In this document: positions 12,409-24,960 of the stretch, piece by piece | Position numbering within the stretch: position 1 is the first letter of the stretch | Layout of the letters: each line of letters opens with the position of its first letter | Assembly: GCA_025526995.1 (NCBI GenBank) | Contig: JAHLKG010000006.1 | Span: forward strand, 992,001-1,056,000 | Direction of reading: 5' to 3' | DNA from: Powellomyces hirtus | Taxonomy: Eukaryota; Chytridiomycota; Chytridiomycetes; Spizellomycetales; Powellomycetaceae | DNA length: 64,000 nt | Translations under genes and position numbers: made by a program | The notes under the pieces: model-generated | What the model was told of the DNA's origin: nothing | What the model saw: only the letters and a program-made list of their open reading frames with translations | Database searches by the model: none

Positions 12409-12873
12409 CTTTTAGTATTTTAGATTAATAGTATATAGTGGCGGTTATCAGATTCAATAAAATGAATATGAATAACTTCCTAAAGAGAAAACAAAGGGGA
12501 TGCGGGGGTCAGCAGCTTTTTATACTCGGGGGAAATGTGGATTACGTAAATGGAAGAGAAAAAGCCTTCAAGCCACGCGGGACTAAGCTTGCGTGCGCAG
12601 TCAACGGCTGTGTGGGATGCGTAGCCCAACGTCATAATTGAAAGTTGCACGTTGATAAAAACCACACTGTTCGAGACGATACGCTAAAAATATTTGTGGG
12701 AAAAAGCTACCTGTAAAGTATCACAGGCCCGCGTGTCATGTCTCGGCCGACAGGGACCGAGATCAACGCGGGAGGTATTGGGTATGAACTATGTACAATG
12801 TCTAACGGAGAGCCAAAGACGCTCTCATCATTTCCTTGGTTGAAGATAGGAGAGAAGGGACGGTCCGTCTTCT
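12409..12873. other. Intergenic, no gene seen
   Basis: AT-rich stretch between the small cysteine-rich frame and the 3' end of the Yta7-like gene. Open frames on both strands are short and show no family resemblance. Confidence 0.4.
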
Positions 12874-15800
12874 TTAATCGTCGCCGTATCTCGACTCGAC
12901 CAGGTCGAGTTTTGCCTTGATGGCCTACAGAGAGAAGTGTAGGGATTATTCCCTGTGCGAGATATGTGGCATGCACAAAAACATGATCAAAGTTACCATG
13001 AGGACGATCGACCGGTCCGTTTCGCCTTCCATGGCTTCGATCTCCCCCTCGAGGACTTGATACAGAACTTCAAGGTTTCTTACGTCCATTCCATCGGTGA
13101 CGTTCAATAGACGTGTCTCCAGTGTACGGAGCTCCGCATCTGAGACTTGTGGGTGAGGAGCATCTAACGGGGAGAATAGCGGCCTTGGCGGGGAAGTCAA
13201 GCAGGGAACGTCTATGTCCATCATGGACGGTCCAGCAGGTCCCGGAGATGTTGTGGAGGTAGTGTTGTTGGTTCCGGGATTAATACCCGTGTCGATGCCA
13301 TCGGTCGTGGATCCGGAAGACAGCTTCCGGCGCTTGTATACTGCTTTGCCTTTCGGAGGTGAGACAGTTGGCGAGCCTACGAACATTGACGTTTTGGAAA
13401 TTCAACAGTAAGCGAATAACTCAGAATTGCTCTAGGAGAGCAAGATGTGGAAAACAGTGACGTACGGTTCATGGGGCTTTGTACAACATCGTGAGTGCCA
13501 CCGGCTCGTTTCCATAGGCTCACTTGCAAGTAATTCAACTTGTATTTGCTGGGTATCATCTGGACAAACTGTCGAGCCTCATCCAAGAACTCGCAAACCT
13601 ACAAATTTTGATTGCCCCAAAAGACAGAAGATCAATTACCAGCTGCGAGAATAAGGCCAACAACCTGCCCGTCGTACCTTGTGAACGATATCTGACTTCG
13701 CCTCATTGTACGCCTTCACATTATCGTGTATTTGCTCAATGTCTTGCAACCACATTTCTGGCGTCTCGTAGTGGTCCGAGTCCACCTTCTGCATCATATC
13801 ACCCATGTCCAGAGGGTTCGACACGATCTCAAGGTAATCCGGATACTTCTCCAGATCAACCGGTTGACAGAATACTCTGTACTTCGTTTTTGCCACTACC
13901 TTGTAAAAGGACCTTAGCCGTTGCTTCAGATCCTGATTTATATACCAGCACTTTTCATCGAAGGCTTTGCGTTCTGCTGAGGTCAGTACAGGCAACGGGG
14001 GTGTGGGCGCAAGCGGGAGGACGGCGAGGGCGGTTGGCGGAACGGCGAGGGCCGTGACATCGGGTGGCTTTGCCACGGAGGTGATAATTGGAGAAAAGAA
14101 TTCTTGCCTCTTTTCCTACAAAGTTTCTGCGTGGATCAGCGACTAGAAATCATCCGTGAAAAATGCGTCCCGACCACTTACTCTCGTTGGGACCTTCATC
14201 TGGATCAGGCTTCTGTATCCCAATAGGCTGTTGATGTCCTGCCAATCTCCTTTCACAAAGTGTTTCACCATAGAGCAGAGTGGGGCTTCTCGCTCCCATG
14301 TCGCCAAGACAAAAATTGGATGACCAGCTGTCTCCAATTGGTCGTCGAGGCATTGTACAGCTTCGTCTGACCAAGTATCGATCGACGGAATAAACAGTGC
14401 TGGTGAAGGCTCCAACCGTAGAGAGTTTATCTTGTCCATTATCCCAAATTCAAGAAGCTGAGAAACATGGGTACACTTTAGTGTCTCGCAAGTTCTCTCG
14501 CAACTCCAAAATAGTCAAAGAATACCTCCGAATCAGTGCTTCGCCGCACAGTTTCCAGCCTGAAACCCCATTCAATCAATTGATTCGAGGCTGTCGACGC
14601 TATTTGTGCCTGTCCCATCTTTGGAGCGCCATAGAGCAGCATGCGCGGTTGCAGCGTGCTACCAGCTGCTCCGATGGTTCTCCTACTAAGGGCTTTCCAT
14701 ATCAGATTCAGCTTCGCAGCCACGACTTCCCATGTTTGAGAGATCAAGTTCTGAACACGGACGGATGGCGGATGTCCCATACTATCGGCCGCACTGGCAC
14801 TTGGTTTGACATCTGCATGACATATGCAAAGACGTTACAAACTATAAACTCGAAACGCTGCTAAACGGCATCGCGTTACCTCGCAAAGCTTGATAGAAAT
14901 CACGCTCTGTAACTTTTATGGCCCCCGGGTCTATTTGTAGCTTATGTGAATCGGTGTATATTTGTGGATATGTTCTCCGCAACGCTTTGTAATATGCATC
15001 ACTGCAGAGTGACTGCGTATAAAAAGTCAGATATCTTGAAAGCTGATAACTGAAGGAAAAGTGCATGCAAGCCTCTACCTTTAAATCAGCCCCGCTGTAG
15101 CCGTCTGTCGTGGCTGCTAATTGTTGTTCCAATCCATCTGGTAAACCAAATGTCTTGGCTTTAATGTTAATTATCTTCTTCCGGGCTTCCAAATTTGGAC
15201 GTTTGAACTGTAGTCTTCTGTCAAAGCGACCAGGCCGCAGTAAAGCAGGATCTAGGGTATCCAGGCGGTTTGTGGCGCCTATGACGATCACTCGTCCTAA
15301 AAGAACATCCGTGAGCGCCACTGATAATACACCTAGGATTGAATTAGCATACCCCCTTACCTCGGTTCTCTAATCCATCCATCAAAGTTAGCAGCGATGT
15401 CACTACCGAATTATGCGGGGTGGCATTTTCTCCTGACGATCGAGCAGGTACGATCCCTGGTACATGGGAAGAAGATACATGAGAATCTAACCTTGTTCGA
15501 TTGTGATACTTCAATGACCAACTAACCGTCGATTTCATCAAAGAAAATAATGGAAGGCTCATTAGCCTTTGCGTCATCGAACAGCTTCTTCAGATGCTTC
15601 TCCGAGTCTCCAAACCACTTCGAATGGATGTCAGAAGCATGACATTCGAAGAAGGACACCGGCACTTGATACGTAGAGCAGCTAGAAGCGATCGCACGAG
15701 CTGCACTCCTGGAAATAAGTTCCTGAATCATCCCCGACAGCACAGTGTAGCTAAATGGACCTACCCATGAGTGTCTATTATGAAGAGAATGATCTTAGGT

Positions 15801-17308
15801 ATGAACAGATATGATCGTCGAGCGACAATTGCCTACCTTGCCGTTTCCAGGGGGTCCGTAAAACATAACTCCTTTCAGAGGTTCAGCATCATGAGTAAGC
15901 TCTGGATATAGCAATGCAATCTTAATCATCTCCTGCACGGTTTTGATGTCTACAAAAATGTCAGAATCCGATGTCATTGGTCGCGTGAGGTTCGTACGCG
16001 CTGATTACAGGTAATACATACGCTCTTCGTGTCCTCCGATCATGTCAAACGTGACCTTGTTCTGCAATGATGTGCTCAGAGAAGGAAAGTCTGCAGTGAA
16101 CGTGGGTTAGTACCTGTCTGGCGGCTTACATCACCAATCCCTTCAACGCTAACACTGACTCCAAGCGCGAGACGACCTCATTGACTTACCATTTCCGTCC
16201 AGGTGCAACTGCAATCGCTCTTTGTACACAGCCCGCTCTTCATCCGGGAGTGCCTTCAAAAGAGACGTGCATCGAGCATATTGCAACAGAGGCTTGCCGA
16301 GAGTATCTTCTTCTTCTGACTAGACGGGGAGTGAGATTGCCGATCCCGAGGTATGATGTTTCCCTGTTGAGAGCGTGAACTACTTACATCATGGCCCCCA
16401 TAGACACCGCCGCCCACAGTGTTAGCCATAGGTAACCTCCTGGGCTCGGGAGAGTGCCATGACCGGCTATCTCCAGGACCCGACTGATTGTTCAGGTCTC
16501 GATAAAGTGCGCCGAAGGTTCGACCTTCGTTGTAGTCGATCTGTGGTCGGTTCCTCATCGAGCGCGAAGTGTTTAGCAACAATGATGGATCCAAGACTAT
16601 CTCTGCGCTCTTTCTTTTCCCAATCTCCGTAGGCTGCGGTGGTCGGGAGCGCAATGAGTATCTCGATTGTTCGTAGATTGTTTCCTGCTCCTCTTCTTCG
16701 TCCTCCAGGATCACTTTCCGCTTTGAGGTTCTGGTCGAACGGGATATAACCGGACTATCTGGTCTATACAGAATCCTAGGTCGTCTTGCACGTCGCGGCC
16801 TCTCTTCGTTGTCATTTTCGTCATCGCCGTCAGCGCCATTGGCATTCACTTCAGAATTTTGAGCCGTGGGCGAATAAGCACCAGTTACTGAAGCCAGGTC
16901 GGCTGGCGTCACCTCCGCTTCCGTTGCGAGAGAGTTTCGGGTTAGACGTTTTCTCTCAACGCGCACTGGCGTTGTCGGAGTTCCGTTCATATGGTCGTTA
17001 TGGTCGCTCACTGAACCTCTCGGGCGACGGCTGATTGTCTGTGTGCTGAGACGGGAATCTTCGGAAAGCATCTCGTCTTCTTCCTCTTCTTCATCAGCCT
17101 CCGGAGGAAAATACGACGTAGGCTTCATGACCTCCCTCCCGTGCCTCGTAATGGTTTTTTCTTTCATGTTCCGATCGATGTATATGTTCTCTGTGTTCTC
17201 TTCATTGGCGCTGTTTCCATTCGGTGTTGCCGTCCGCCGTTCCTTTCGGGACGGGGAATCCCCATAGCTGAGTCTAGTTGGCGGAGCCCGCCGGCGCTTT
17301 GGGGACAT
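12874..17308 (-). CDS. AAA+ ATPase with bromodomain, ATAD2/Yta7-like
   Basis: Chromatin-bound AAA+ ATPase of the ATAD2 (mammals) / Yta7 (yeast) family, which handles histone H3-H4 and gene boundaries. The N-terminus (exon 1, about 16390-17308) is acidic and basic by turns, with EEEEEDEMLSEDSRLSTQ. The first AAA domain is spread over exons: GVMFYGPPGNGK (Walker A, about 15840-15870), SIIFFDEIDG (Walker B), and GATNRLDTLDPALLRPGRFD. The second AAA domain is degenerate, with GAPKMG where Walker A should be, as is usual in this family. A bromodomain follows at 13636-14076, with NPLDMGDMMQKVDS and the acetyl-lysine-contacting Asn in KAYNEA. The last exon ends KAKLDLVESRYGDD with stop at 12874. About ten introns; inner borders are approximate. 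Confidence 0.9.
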
Positions 17309-17655
17309 TCCTTAGGGACGTATTGCAATGGTTTTGCGCAGTTGGAGTGTGCGTGGAGGGAACAACGGCGCCGATGAGAAGTGGTTCTACGTAATATCTC
17401 CGGGAATACAGAGAGGACGTAGGAGGGAGGTTGCTAATAATAGCGCTGCATACGCAAGCTGGGGAATGGGGAATGACTGGTGGGAAAGGGCGAGCGGGGA
17501 AAAGGCTCCGAAAGACCCCTGAGTTTGCTAATCAAAAACGCCAGTGTCGGACTTTCCACCGGCGAAGGATGACAGATAGAACAAAAAACCAACTTTTCAC
17601 TGAAAAGAGAACCTATATGCTACAACCACGTTGATTACTGCAACTACTACATGTA
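17309..17655. other. Intergenic, 5' of Yta7-like gene and 3' of chromodomain gene
   Basis: No gene seen. It probably holds the Yta7-like promoter and the terminator of the chromodomain gene. Confidence 0.4.
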
Positions 17656-20120
17656 CTACTCGTGCCAACACAGCAATAGCGGCGCTCGTTTTCCCGCCCT
17701 ATTCGCCCTCTTAAATTCACTAACTTTCTTCATGGCATTCCCAAGATTTTCCAATGGCTCCCAGGTGGCTTCGCCTGAGCTGTATCCTCTCCAGTGCACC
17801 AGATACTTCAACTCTCCATCCACAACTCGGCTTTCTCTGATGTATTCAACTTCATATGGGCCCTCCGAACCTTGTGCTTCCTTCATCTCGCCGCGGGAGG
17901 ACCTTTCCACTGTGGGAGCGCGCGAATTAGTAGGTTTGTCTCTTGTCCTACGCCGACGGCGCCCGAAACCTGCAAATCGGAACTGCTTGAAATAATCGTC
18001 ATCCTTATAAGACAAGTGCTTCGGGTTCCTCGGTGAGCGTCGCACCGCAGTTACAGTTTTCTCGCTCCCAGTTTGGGCTTGAGGTCCGACTGTGATGTCG
18101 CTGCGCAGAGCGTCCTCACGGTAAGATGGCTCGTTTGCAGCATTTACGTACTGTACCACCTGCCTGTCTTGAATCTCGCCTCCCCTGGTTCTCGCTGAGG
18201 TGCCCAAGCTGCCAGAAATGTTGAAGTCTCGCTCTCCTGAACCAACGCGACGTCGCTTTGGCTCCACATCCTTCGAGCTGTCATCAGAATCCTCGCGACC
18301 CTGGGTTTCTCGCACTCGTGAAGGAACGTAGCGTGGCGTCTCGTTCAAATCTCGGCGAGCCTGGATCTCTCGCTCTCGTGAAGAAGCGCGAGGTGGCGGC
18401 GGTGCCACATCAAAGGGAGGGTCGTCCAAATCTCGGCGAGCCTCAAATTTTCGCACTCGTGAAGCAACGCGATGTCGCTTTGGTACCACTTCCAAGAGGC
18501 TGTCGTCAGAATCATTGGGAGCATGTTCCAGAGCGCACACTCGATCGTACTCCCTACACCAGCTCTTGGCGGGAATAATTTGAGCTGCGATAGTTGGCCT
18601 CCCTCTAACCACAAACGGGATGGTCTTGCGATTTGCCCACAAGTTGTGCAGTGTTGGATAGGTCGCAATCATTTGCTCTACGTCAGATAGATATTTTTTC
18701 TGGCGATCGTACACAGCGGGCAATACGTCGCACAATTGAAGAATTCGGAATTGAGATAAGTTCGGATGGTCCGTCTTACACATTTCGAGTTTTTGCTAAA
18801 CAATAAATGGGGGTGCTTTCGGGTTAATTCCCTGGTTATGTGTGATCCTCTTCATTTAAAAACACCTACCGTCGCATACTGAAATCGCTGATGGTGATCA
18901 TGGAGGGTCTGGAGAGAATTGGTAGGACAATCTTCCCAGCAGAATTTTGTGCAGCCATTTTCCTCATATCGCAGGATCTTCGTAGAGTTGCCCTCTTCGC
19001 GGTGAGGGGGAGGGGTCAGTTCGTCAGAGTTCGTCGCAATGCCAATTGCACTCGAGCGTCTCGAGTGCGTCCTTGCAAGAGTTTGTTTGTGGGGCGGCTC
19101 CGATGACCTCCCTGCAGTGTTTGGTTTCTTGATAACGGCGTTTCTCTTTCTGTTACTGACGTCGCCATCGCTGAGCGCGGAATGGTTAGAGTCATGAGGG
19201 GTCACTTCGTCAGAGCTCGTCTCGCTGTCAATCGCAGTCGAGCGTCTCGACATCATCCTTGCAAGAGTTTGTTTGTGGAGCGGCTCCAATGACCTCCCTG
19301 CAGTGGTGGGTTTTTTGATAACGGCGTTTCTCTTTCCGTTCCTGACGTCGCCATCGGCTAGCGTGGAATGGTTAGACAAGTCATGAGGGGTCACTTCGTC
19401 AGAGCTCGTCGCACTGTCAATCGCACTCGAGTGTCTCGACATCATCCATGCAAGAGTTTGTTTGGGCGGCTCCCATGACCTCCCTGCAGTGTTTGGTTTC
19501 TTGATAACGGCGTTTCTCTTTCCGTTCCTGACGTCGGCTAGCGCGGAATGGTTAAAAGATTCATCAGACAAGCCATTGTGCACGCCTTCGTCGAACGAAG
19601 GGATTTCTTTTTGAGCAAAACGCCAATTCAATCGAGCCGTAGGACGCTGTACGCTGGAAGATGGCGGAGGCGGAAGGAACGGAAGGGTAACCGTGGGAGA
19701 CGGAGCAGTCGCACGTAGCCTGCGTATGCCTGGAGATGAATTGAAGGATCACAGTCAGTGTAGGCTGGAATAGCGCTGTCGACCACGAACGGATGATAAA
19801 ACCCTACCTTCCCACTTTGTGTTGGGTTCAAGTTGCTTCAAAGGGTCAAAAAGACCATGACCGCGAGATCCCGGCAAGACTTTTGCACGCAAGATTAGAT
19901 TCGACTCTTGAAAGTAGTCCTGCAGGTCTCCCAAGGTGGTGCCGGGCGAAAACATGTGGGTAGCCCCATCAAGTGTCACTTCGACAGTTTCGTCGTCCAT
20001 GTTGAACAAATCTGACGGTGGCGGAAAGCGAAAGGAGGAGAACGTCTGTTTGCCTTTGGCAACGGTCAGTGGGAAAAGCATTCGACGAGGAGGTTTCACA
20101 CTGGTTCCTATTTCTGCCAT
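17656..20120 (-). CDS. Chromodomain protein with two internal tandem-repeat tracts
   Basis: Three exons, 19808-20120, 18870-19729 and 17656-18795, in phase, giving 770 residues. The C-terminal chromodomain reads YEVEYIRESRVVDGELKYLV then HWRGYSSGEATWEPLENL, with the aromatic-cage residues (Y of YEVEY, W of HWRGY, W of ATWEP) in place, so methyl-lysine histone binding is likely. There is no chromoshadow domain, so it is not a canonical HP1. Exon 2 encodes three copies of a ~62-residue unit built around KRNAVIKKPNTAGRS and SSDEVTPHD. Exon 3 encodes about four shorter basic units of the type RVRKFEARRDLDD. The N-terminal exon carries DDETVEVTLDGATHMFSPG, which I cannot assign. A basic, disordered linker with modifiable S/T is the visible character. 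The gene is divergent from RPS13. Confidence 0.85.
18220..18500 (-). repeat. Short degenerate coding repeat in chromodomain gene
   Basis: About four units, each with tctcg-cgagcct and cgcactcgtgaag variants, encoding RVRxxEARRDLDD-like segments separated by PKRRRV or PPPPRA. Spacing varies from about 50 to 90 bp. Confidence 0.65.
19000..19565 (-). repeat. ~186-bp coding tandem repeat, three units
   Basis: The phrase gataacggcgtttctc recurs at 19131, 19317 and 19503, a period of 186 bp (62 codons). Each unit encodes KRNAVIKKP, TAGRS, KQTLA, SRRSSAI and SSDEVTPHD variants. The units differ by point changes and by one three-base insertion, and remain in frame. Confidence 0.85.
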
Positions 20121-20428
20121 GTGCTTGAAACCCTTCCTTGTAGGATGTGTTCTGAGCTGTCAAAAATGCCAATGGGGGGCGAGCTGTCAAACCGGCCTGA
20201 GACCAAGAACGCGTCCGTGGCTTGGCTCTACTGCACGTGGCTTAGCAGAATCAGGTGTGCTCTATCTGGAATCACGTGGTGTCCTGTTCGCATCTTTTCT
20301 TTTCTTGGACGTTTTGGCGTTGGACGTGGCTAATAAAACCAACAAGCGAACGACATCCTCCCTTGGCTCTCTCTTTTCCGCACATCTTTCTTTTTTTCCC
20401 CCGTAAAGAACAGCAGAACTCGCCAATC
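20121..20428. promoter_or_regulatory. Divergent promoter of chromodomain gene and RPS13
   Basis: Holds two CACGTG palindromes at 20234-20239 and 20273-20278 (bHLH E-box type) and a pyrimidine-rich tract just before the RPS13 start, usual for ribosomal protein genes. Binding is inferred. Confidence 0.45.
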
Positions 20429-21206
20429 ATGGGTCGCATGCACGCTCCTGGAAAGGGTATCGCCTCCTCGGCCCTCCCCTACCGTCGCTCCCCTCCCTCG
20501 TGGTTGAAGACCACCACCGAGGAGGTCATTGAGCACATTGGCAAGTTCGCCAAGAAGGGTCTCACTCCTTCCCAGATCGGTGTCATCCTCAGGTAGGAAC
20601 CCGTCAGCAGAAGAGATGAAGGGAAGGAGGATTGGACGCTCACCAGCAAGCTGCGCTTTATAGGGATCAGCACGGTATTGCCCAGGTCAAGAACGTGACC
20701 GGTAACAAGATCCTGCGTATCCTCAAGTCCAACGGTCTCGCTCCCGAGATCCCCGAGGACCTGTACCACCTGATCAAGAAGGCCGTTGCCGTCCGCAAGC
20801 ACCTTGAGCGCAACCGAAAGGACTGCGACGCCAAGTTCCGTCTCATTCTCGTCGAGTCCCGTGTGCACCGTCTTGCCCGTTACTACAAGAAGTCTGGACA
20901 GCTCGCGCCTAACTGGAGATAGTAAGTGTCCACAAAGCTGTCGTTCTGCCTTGTGTGTGTTCTCTGTTTTTCCGCGCCTTTACAGATGTCCCACCGTTGA
21001 AAGACGGTGGAACTATCTGCAGGCAGCAACGGGACATTACACGGGTTTAAGGTGACAACTGGTCGATTGTGCTGCTGTTCTTTGAGAATATGTGGCCAGT
21101 CTGTCTCTTGCACCTGACTGCTCTGTAATCGTCGTCTTCACGAAATTGACCATTTCTCTTTCTCTTTCACAGCGAGTCCTCCACTGCCTCCGCCCTTGTC
21201 GCTTAA
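20429..21206 (+). CDS. RPS13: 40S ribosomal protein S13 (uS15)
   Basis: Small-subunit ribosomal protein uS15. Exons 20429-20592, 20664-20921 and 21173-21206 give exactly 151 residues, the usual length. The start [20 protein letters not shown] and the later [20 protein letters not shown] are diagnostic. Splicing joins ILR to [10 protein letters not shown], and NWRY to [10 protein letters not shown] at the C-terminus. Intron 1 is 71 nt; intron 2 is long for this genome (251 nt) and contains a strong hairpin (separate entry). Confidence 0.97.
20982..21022 (+). ncRNA. Candidate structured RNA in RPS13 intron 2
   Basis: Inside the 251-nt intron a perfect 7-bp stem (ccaccgt / acggtgg) closes a 6-nt loop and is extended by an outer agat/atct pairing. 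Ribosomal protein introns often host snoRNAs, but no clear C box (RTGATGA) is seen, so an H/ACA type or a plain splicing hairpin are both possible. Confidence 0.25.
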
Positions 21207-21362
21207 GCGCGCTTTGAGGCATCGTCTTCATGGAGAGGTTTCTATTATCGTACTGGCTTGGCTGGCACATGTAATTCATTTTCCTTGAATACAAACATTA
21301 CTCGGAATCCTTTTTCGTACTACTGTGTGGTGATTCGCAAATGCGTTCATGTCACGTGCATT

Positions 21363-23980
21363 TTACACTTGCGTTGTATTTTCGTCGCGGGAGGTACTGT
21401 CTACTACATTTCCATCAGCCCCTTCCGCGTCCTCAGATGACCACTCGCTATCGTCTGAAAAATCGCACTCACTGTCCGTCTCCTGGTTCCGCATCTCCTC
21501 CAACCGCCTTTGCAATTCCGCTTCCTGCAAGGCCAGGAGTGACAATTCCCGCCGGATCTTGGCAGAACCGTTTGAAGATACGGAGGATCTCCGGCGCGCG
21601 GAGCTGCGACGCCGTCGCCTCTGGTTTTGTGGTGGTTGCTGATGCTGCGCGTCGGTTGTTGAGTATAGTGGGACTGCATCGTAGTGCAAGGAGTTCGCTG
21701 GCGTTATCGCTGGCGTGGCCAGGTGATTAGGCTCCGCCGCAGGTGCCATAGCCTTTGTCTCTAGTTGCGAGGTCTTGGGTGCGCTCGGGATGCCGACCAC
21801 ATCACGCCACGAATCATCATTCTTCCCAGGTTCAATTTTCTGCACCGTGGTGGTCACAGGTGGGATGAGGTTTGTGTTGACAGAGGGAGCGCTTTTCGAC
21901 GGCGACAGAAGGTGTGAGAGTGACAGTATTGTTGGCATGGCATTCTGATCAACCGTGGTGTCATGGTCATCGGTTCGGTCCGGCAACCCGGTATGATGAT
22001 TCTGCGACAGTTGTGATGAGGACGGGTGGAACGGATTGGGGAATCCAGGGTCAAGCAGTGGAACCGAGGCAAGCGATGTTGATAGGCCAATTGGACCAGC
22101 GATGCTGGCCCCTGTCAACAGTGCACTAATGGGCGGGAGTTGGCTAGTCGGGGCCGCGGGCGGCTGCACAAGAGAGGGGATTGGCTGGGATGTCGGTTCA
22201 CGATGTTGTGGCATTCCAATGTTTGGACGAGGAGCGTCAGCGACGGTGGTAAATGGCGCTTGTGCTGAAGCTGCTCCTGTGTTAAATGGTGACTGTGCTG
22301 ATCCATCCGCCGGAATATCCCGTCCACCTAATTTGGCCATAATTCTTCCATTCCTCTCGGCCGCCTTGCGTTCGATATCATCATGCACTTCATCCACCAA
22401 GTGCTCTAATGACTGCATTCCCTTCACAAGAGTGTCGTCATCACCGCGCAACCCCTCCGCTTCCATTCTATGTCTGAACGAAGATCCCATCGCGCGCGGG
22501 GTGCGTGATGATGTTTCCATTTGTGCGCGCGGAGTCCCAAAGGTTTCTGCGACGAGCAGACCCATCGTATGCGCAATTTTCTTGTGTTGTCGTTCCCGGG
22601 GTGTCAGAGCTGACAGGTGTCGTGCGGCAGAGGCTTTGTTGGGGGTTCGGAGGGCGTGGGAAACGGAGAGGTCGTGGTCGGGGATGTTAGAGTGGTGAGT
22701 GTGGTTGCTGTCGGGTGGGTGATGTGTCGTAGAGGACGTCTGGTCATCCGGTAAAGTAGCCTGTCATGTGCCATGTATAAGAAAAAGCATTTAAAGGCGT
22801 GCGATACCCTCTGTATCCGCCATTTACTTACATGCACGGGTTTCCTCCGAGCTACGCGAACCGCCCCCGCATACATAGACCTGCGCTTCAACTGCTCTTC
22901 ATCACCTGGTTGCTGCAAGCCCTGAGTTGATCAGGATACCGGATAACAGGTGCTTCATATAGATTTCCGCCTTACCTGCTCTTGCAGTATCACTGTGGCT
23001 CTCCTCGGGGCTGTTGTAACTCTCCGGGCCGGATTCATTGTCAATCGTTTCGCAGGCGTTCTAAATGCGCCCGTCGCACGGCGAGTATCGAGCTCATTCG
23101 AGTCGCCGCTGTTCAAGATGTCGTTCAGTGCCTCATTATTAAATTCATCGACTACCGGCGGTCGGGGTAGCGCTGTCTGTGGTTTTTTGCGCGCAGGTGT
23201 CCGCACGGGTCCTTTCAGGCCGGTTTTCACAAGACCACTAATGCTGGATGTCGTTGGGCGAGATGGGGCAACGGTGGATGTGACTGTCGGTGGTAGAGCC
23301 GGGCGGATGTTTGGCGCGGTGGCTTTGCGGAGAGTGGATGTTGCGGCTGCTGTCGCATGCGTGGCCTTCTCAGATGTGGGATTTTTGTCTGTAATGCCGA
23401 TGCTACCGTTGCTGTTGTTGCTGTTGCTGCTGCCAGGGCGAATCATCGGTTTTGTTGCATTCACATCTCGGCGCAGGCAAGATTTGGAATTGGATATTTT
23501 CGACTCCCACTTCTGGTGCAACTTGCTAAAATCCGGAACGGGCTTAACACTGCTCTTCGTAGTCTACTCAACAGACAAGTAATGATGCAATATCAGAGAC
23601 TGTTCAAGCGCCATGCCATTCATGCAGTGGCATCTTCCCACCGTGCTTCTCAGGGGAATTCGTGAGCCTTCAAGTCCCTGGCTCTTCACCGCTTTGCCCT
23701 TCTCCGTTCCCGGGTGCACCGCCGCTGGTCTCGCCTTTGCATTCTCCTTGTCGCTAGCAGAAGCAGGACGAGGCTTGTTCCACCCAGGTCCAATTGAAGT
23801 GGACGTTCCTGAGGTGGTGTTTGCGACACTGATGTTTTTGAATGAGTGGTTTGGACAGGTCACTTGGGAGGCTCGGTTAGCGGGGTTTACCTTGGGGGTC
23901 GGAACATTCGCCAGGTACGTTTCGGGTGTGGTGGGTACCCTTAATATCTGCTTGCTGAATTTGATCGCCAGAGGATTGAG
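21363..23980 (-). CDS. Disordered protein with KEN box, unrecognised
   Basis: At least four exons can be joined: one starting after a CTAG acceptor at 23981 (NPLAIKFSKQILRVPTTPET, then ASDKENAKARPAA), one at about 22975-23575 (KPVPDFSKLHQKWESKISNS, GPVRTPARKKPQTALP), a short one at about 22830-22920, and one at 21363-22762. The last holds KASAARHLSALTPRERQHKK and a helical segment SLEHLVDEVHDDIERKAAER, and ends in an acidic tail SDDSEWSSEDAEGADG. The first coding exon was not found. The protein is basic, rich in P, T and S, has repeated TPxR motifs (possible CDK sites), a KEN degron and an RxxL. A cell-cycle or spindle role fits but is inference; no domain was identified. Confidence 0.6.
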
Positions 23981-24960
23981 CTAGTTGCGCCTGTCGCTGA
24001 AACGTTCTTGATTAGGCTCCGCGGGGTGATGGTATTGAGTGAGTTGCAGCAGCGGGCAGGATAGGAATGCATGGGCTCTTGTCGCGTCAGCACACACGCA
24101 TTCGGACAGACGCGTCACTCTGGTTCGGACTTCACACAGTTCAAAAAGAACTTTTGCTTGCTTGAGCTTGGTTACAAAAGACACTACCACTCAGAACTAA
24201 GAGGATACCACATCGTATTGAGTGGGATCACCATCGCATTCCAGTTTGACATGGCGAAATCACCATAGTACAATGTGCCGCATCACCTGCATCTTTTTTT
24301 TGTTTCCAGATGAAAAAAACATAAATGCAATCTTGTGCCCCTTGAACGAAATGATGGAGGCACTGTGTCTTGTCAATTTATGTTATTGCTACTTTGTTTT
24401 GTTGTGTTGAAAGTGTCGAGCTATCGCGCATCTCACACATTGACCAGCCCGTCATGTAGTCCTAGTCCGAGTGTGAGCTTCGGCGAATCCAGCACTTCCG
24501 GGGGCCATTGCCAAGACTGCCGGTTGCAATCTGCTTTGCTGACTTCGTGTTCCTGTCCGACGGAGCGGACGGAGACGCGTCTCGTGGAAACACGCGGGAG
24601 TTTGATCTTTCACACCTCCAGTCTCCAGCTGACAGATTGCGACGTTCTACATCTCTTTTCCCTCGGCATTTTCTGCTCGCCGCTCGGGCCTCCGTCGCTG
24701 CATCACAAGCATCCTGCAACTTATGGGTTCCGCATTCGTCAAAGTTGCAAAAGTTCTCCTCTGACCTCTCTCCAGATCCCCCACGTACACGACTCGTTTA
24801 GCAAAACCCGACAGAGAAGCCGTACAAGATAGGCAATCGCTGAAGCTATACAATACTGCTGCGCCATTATAGTATCCATTCATCGGATTTCCCGGAGGAT
24901 CCACAACTCTCATGCTTCTCCCCTCGAAGGGTGCAAGAGTTCTGTAAACCTTCATCCAAA
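23981..24960. other. Intergenic with undetermined 5' end of KEN-box gene
   Basis: Probably holds the missing first exon of the KEN-box gene (an open frame at 23981-24190 on the minus strand is a candidate) and the helicase promoter. Frames at 24460-24830 on both strands overlap each other and show no family resemblance. Confidence 0.35.

Noticed and set aside
24462..24830. Frames upstream of the helicase
   Set aside because: Mutually overlapping on both strands, not linked by phase to the helicase start at 24961.
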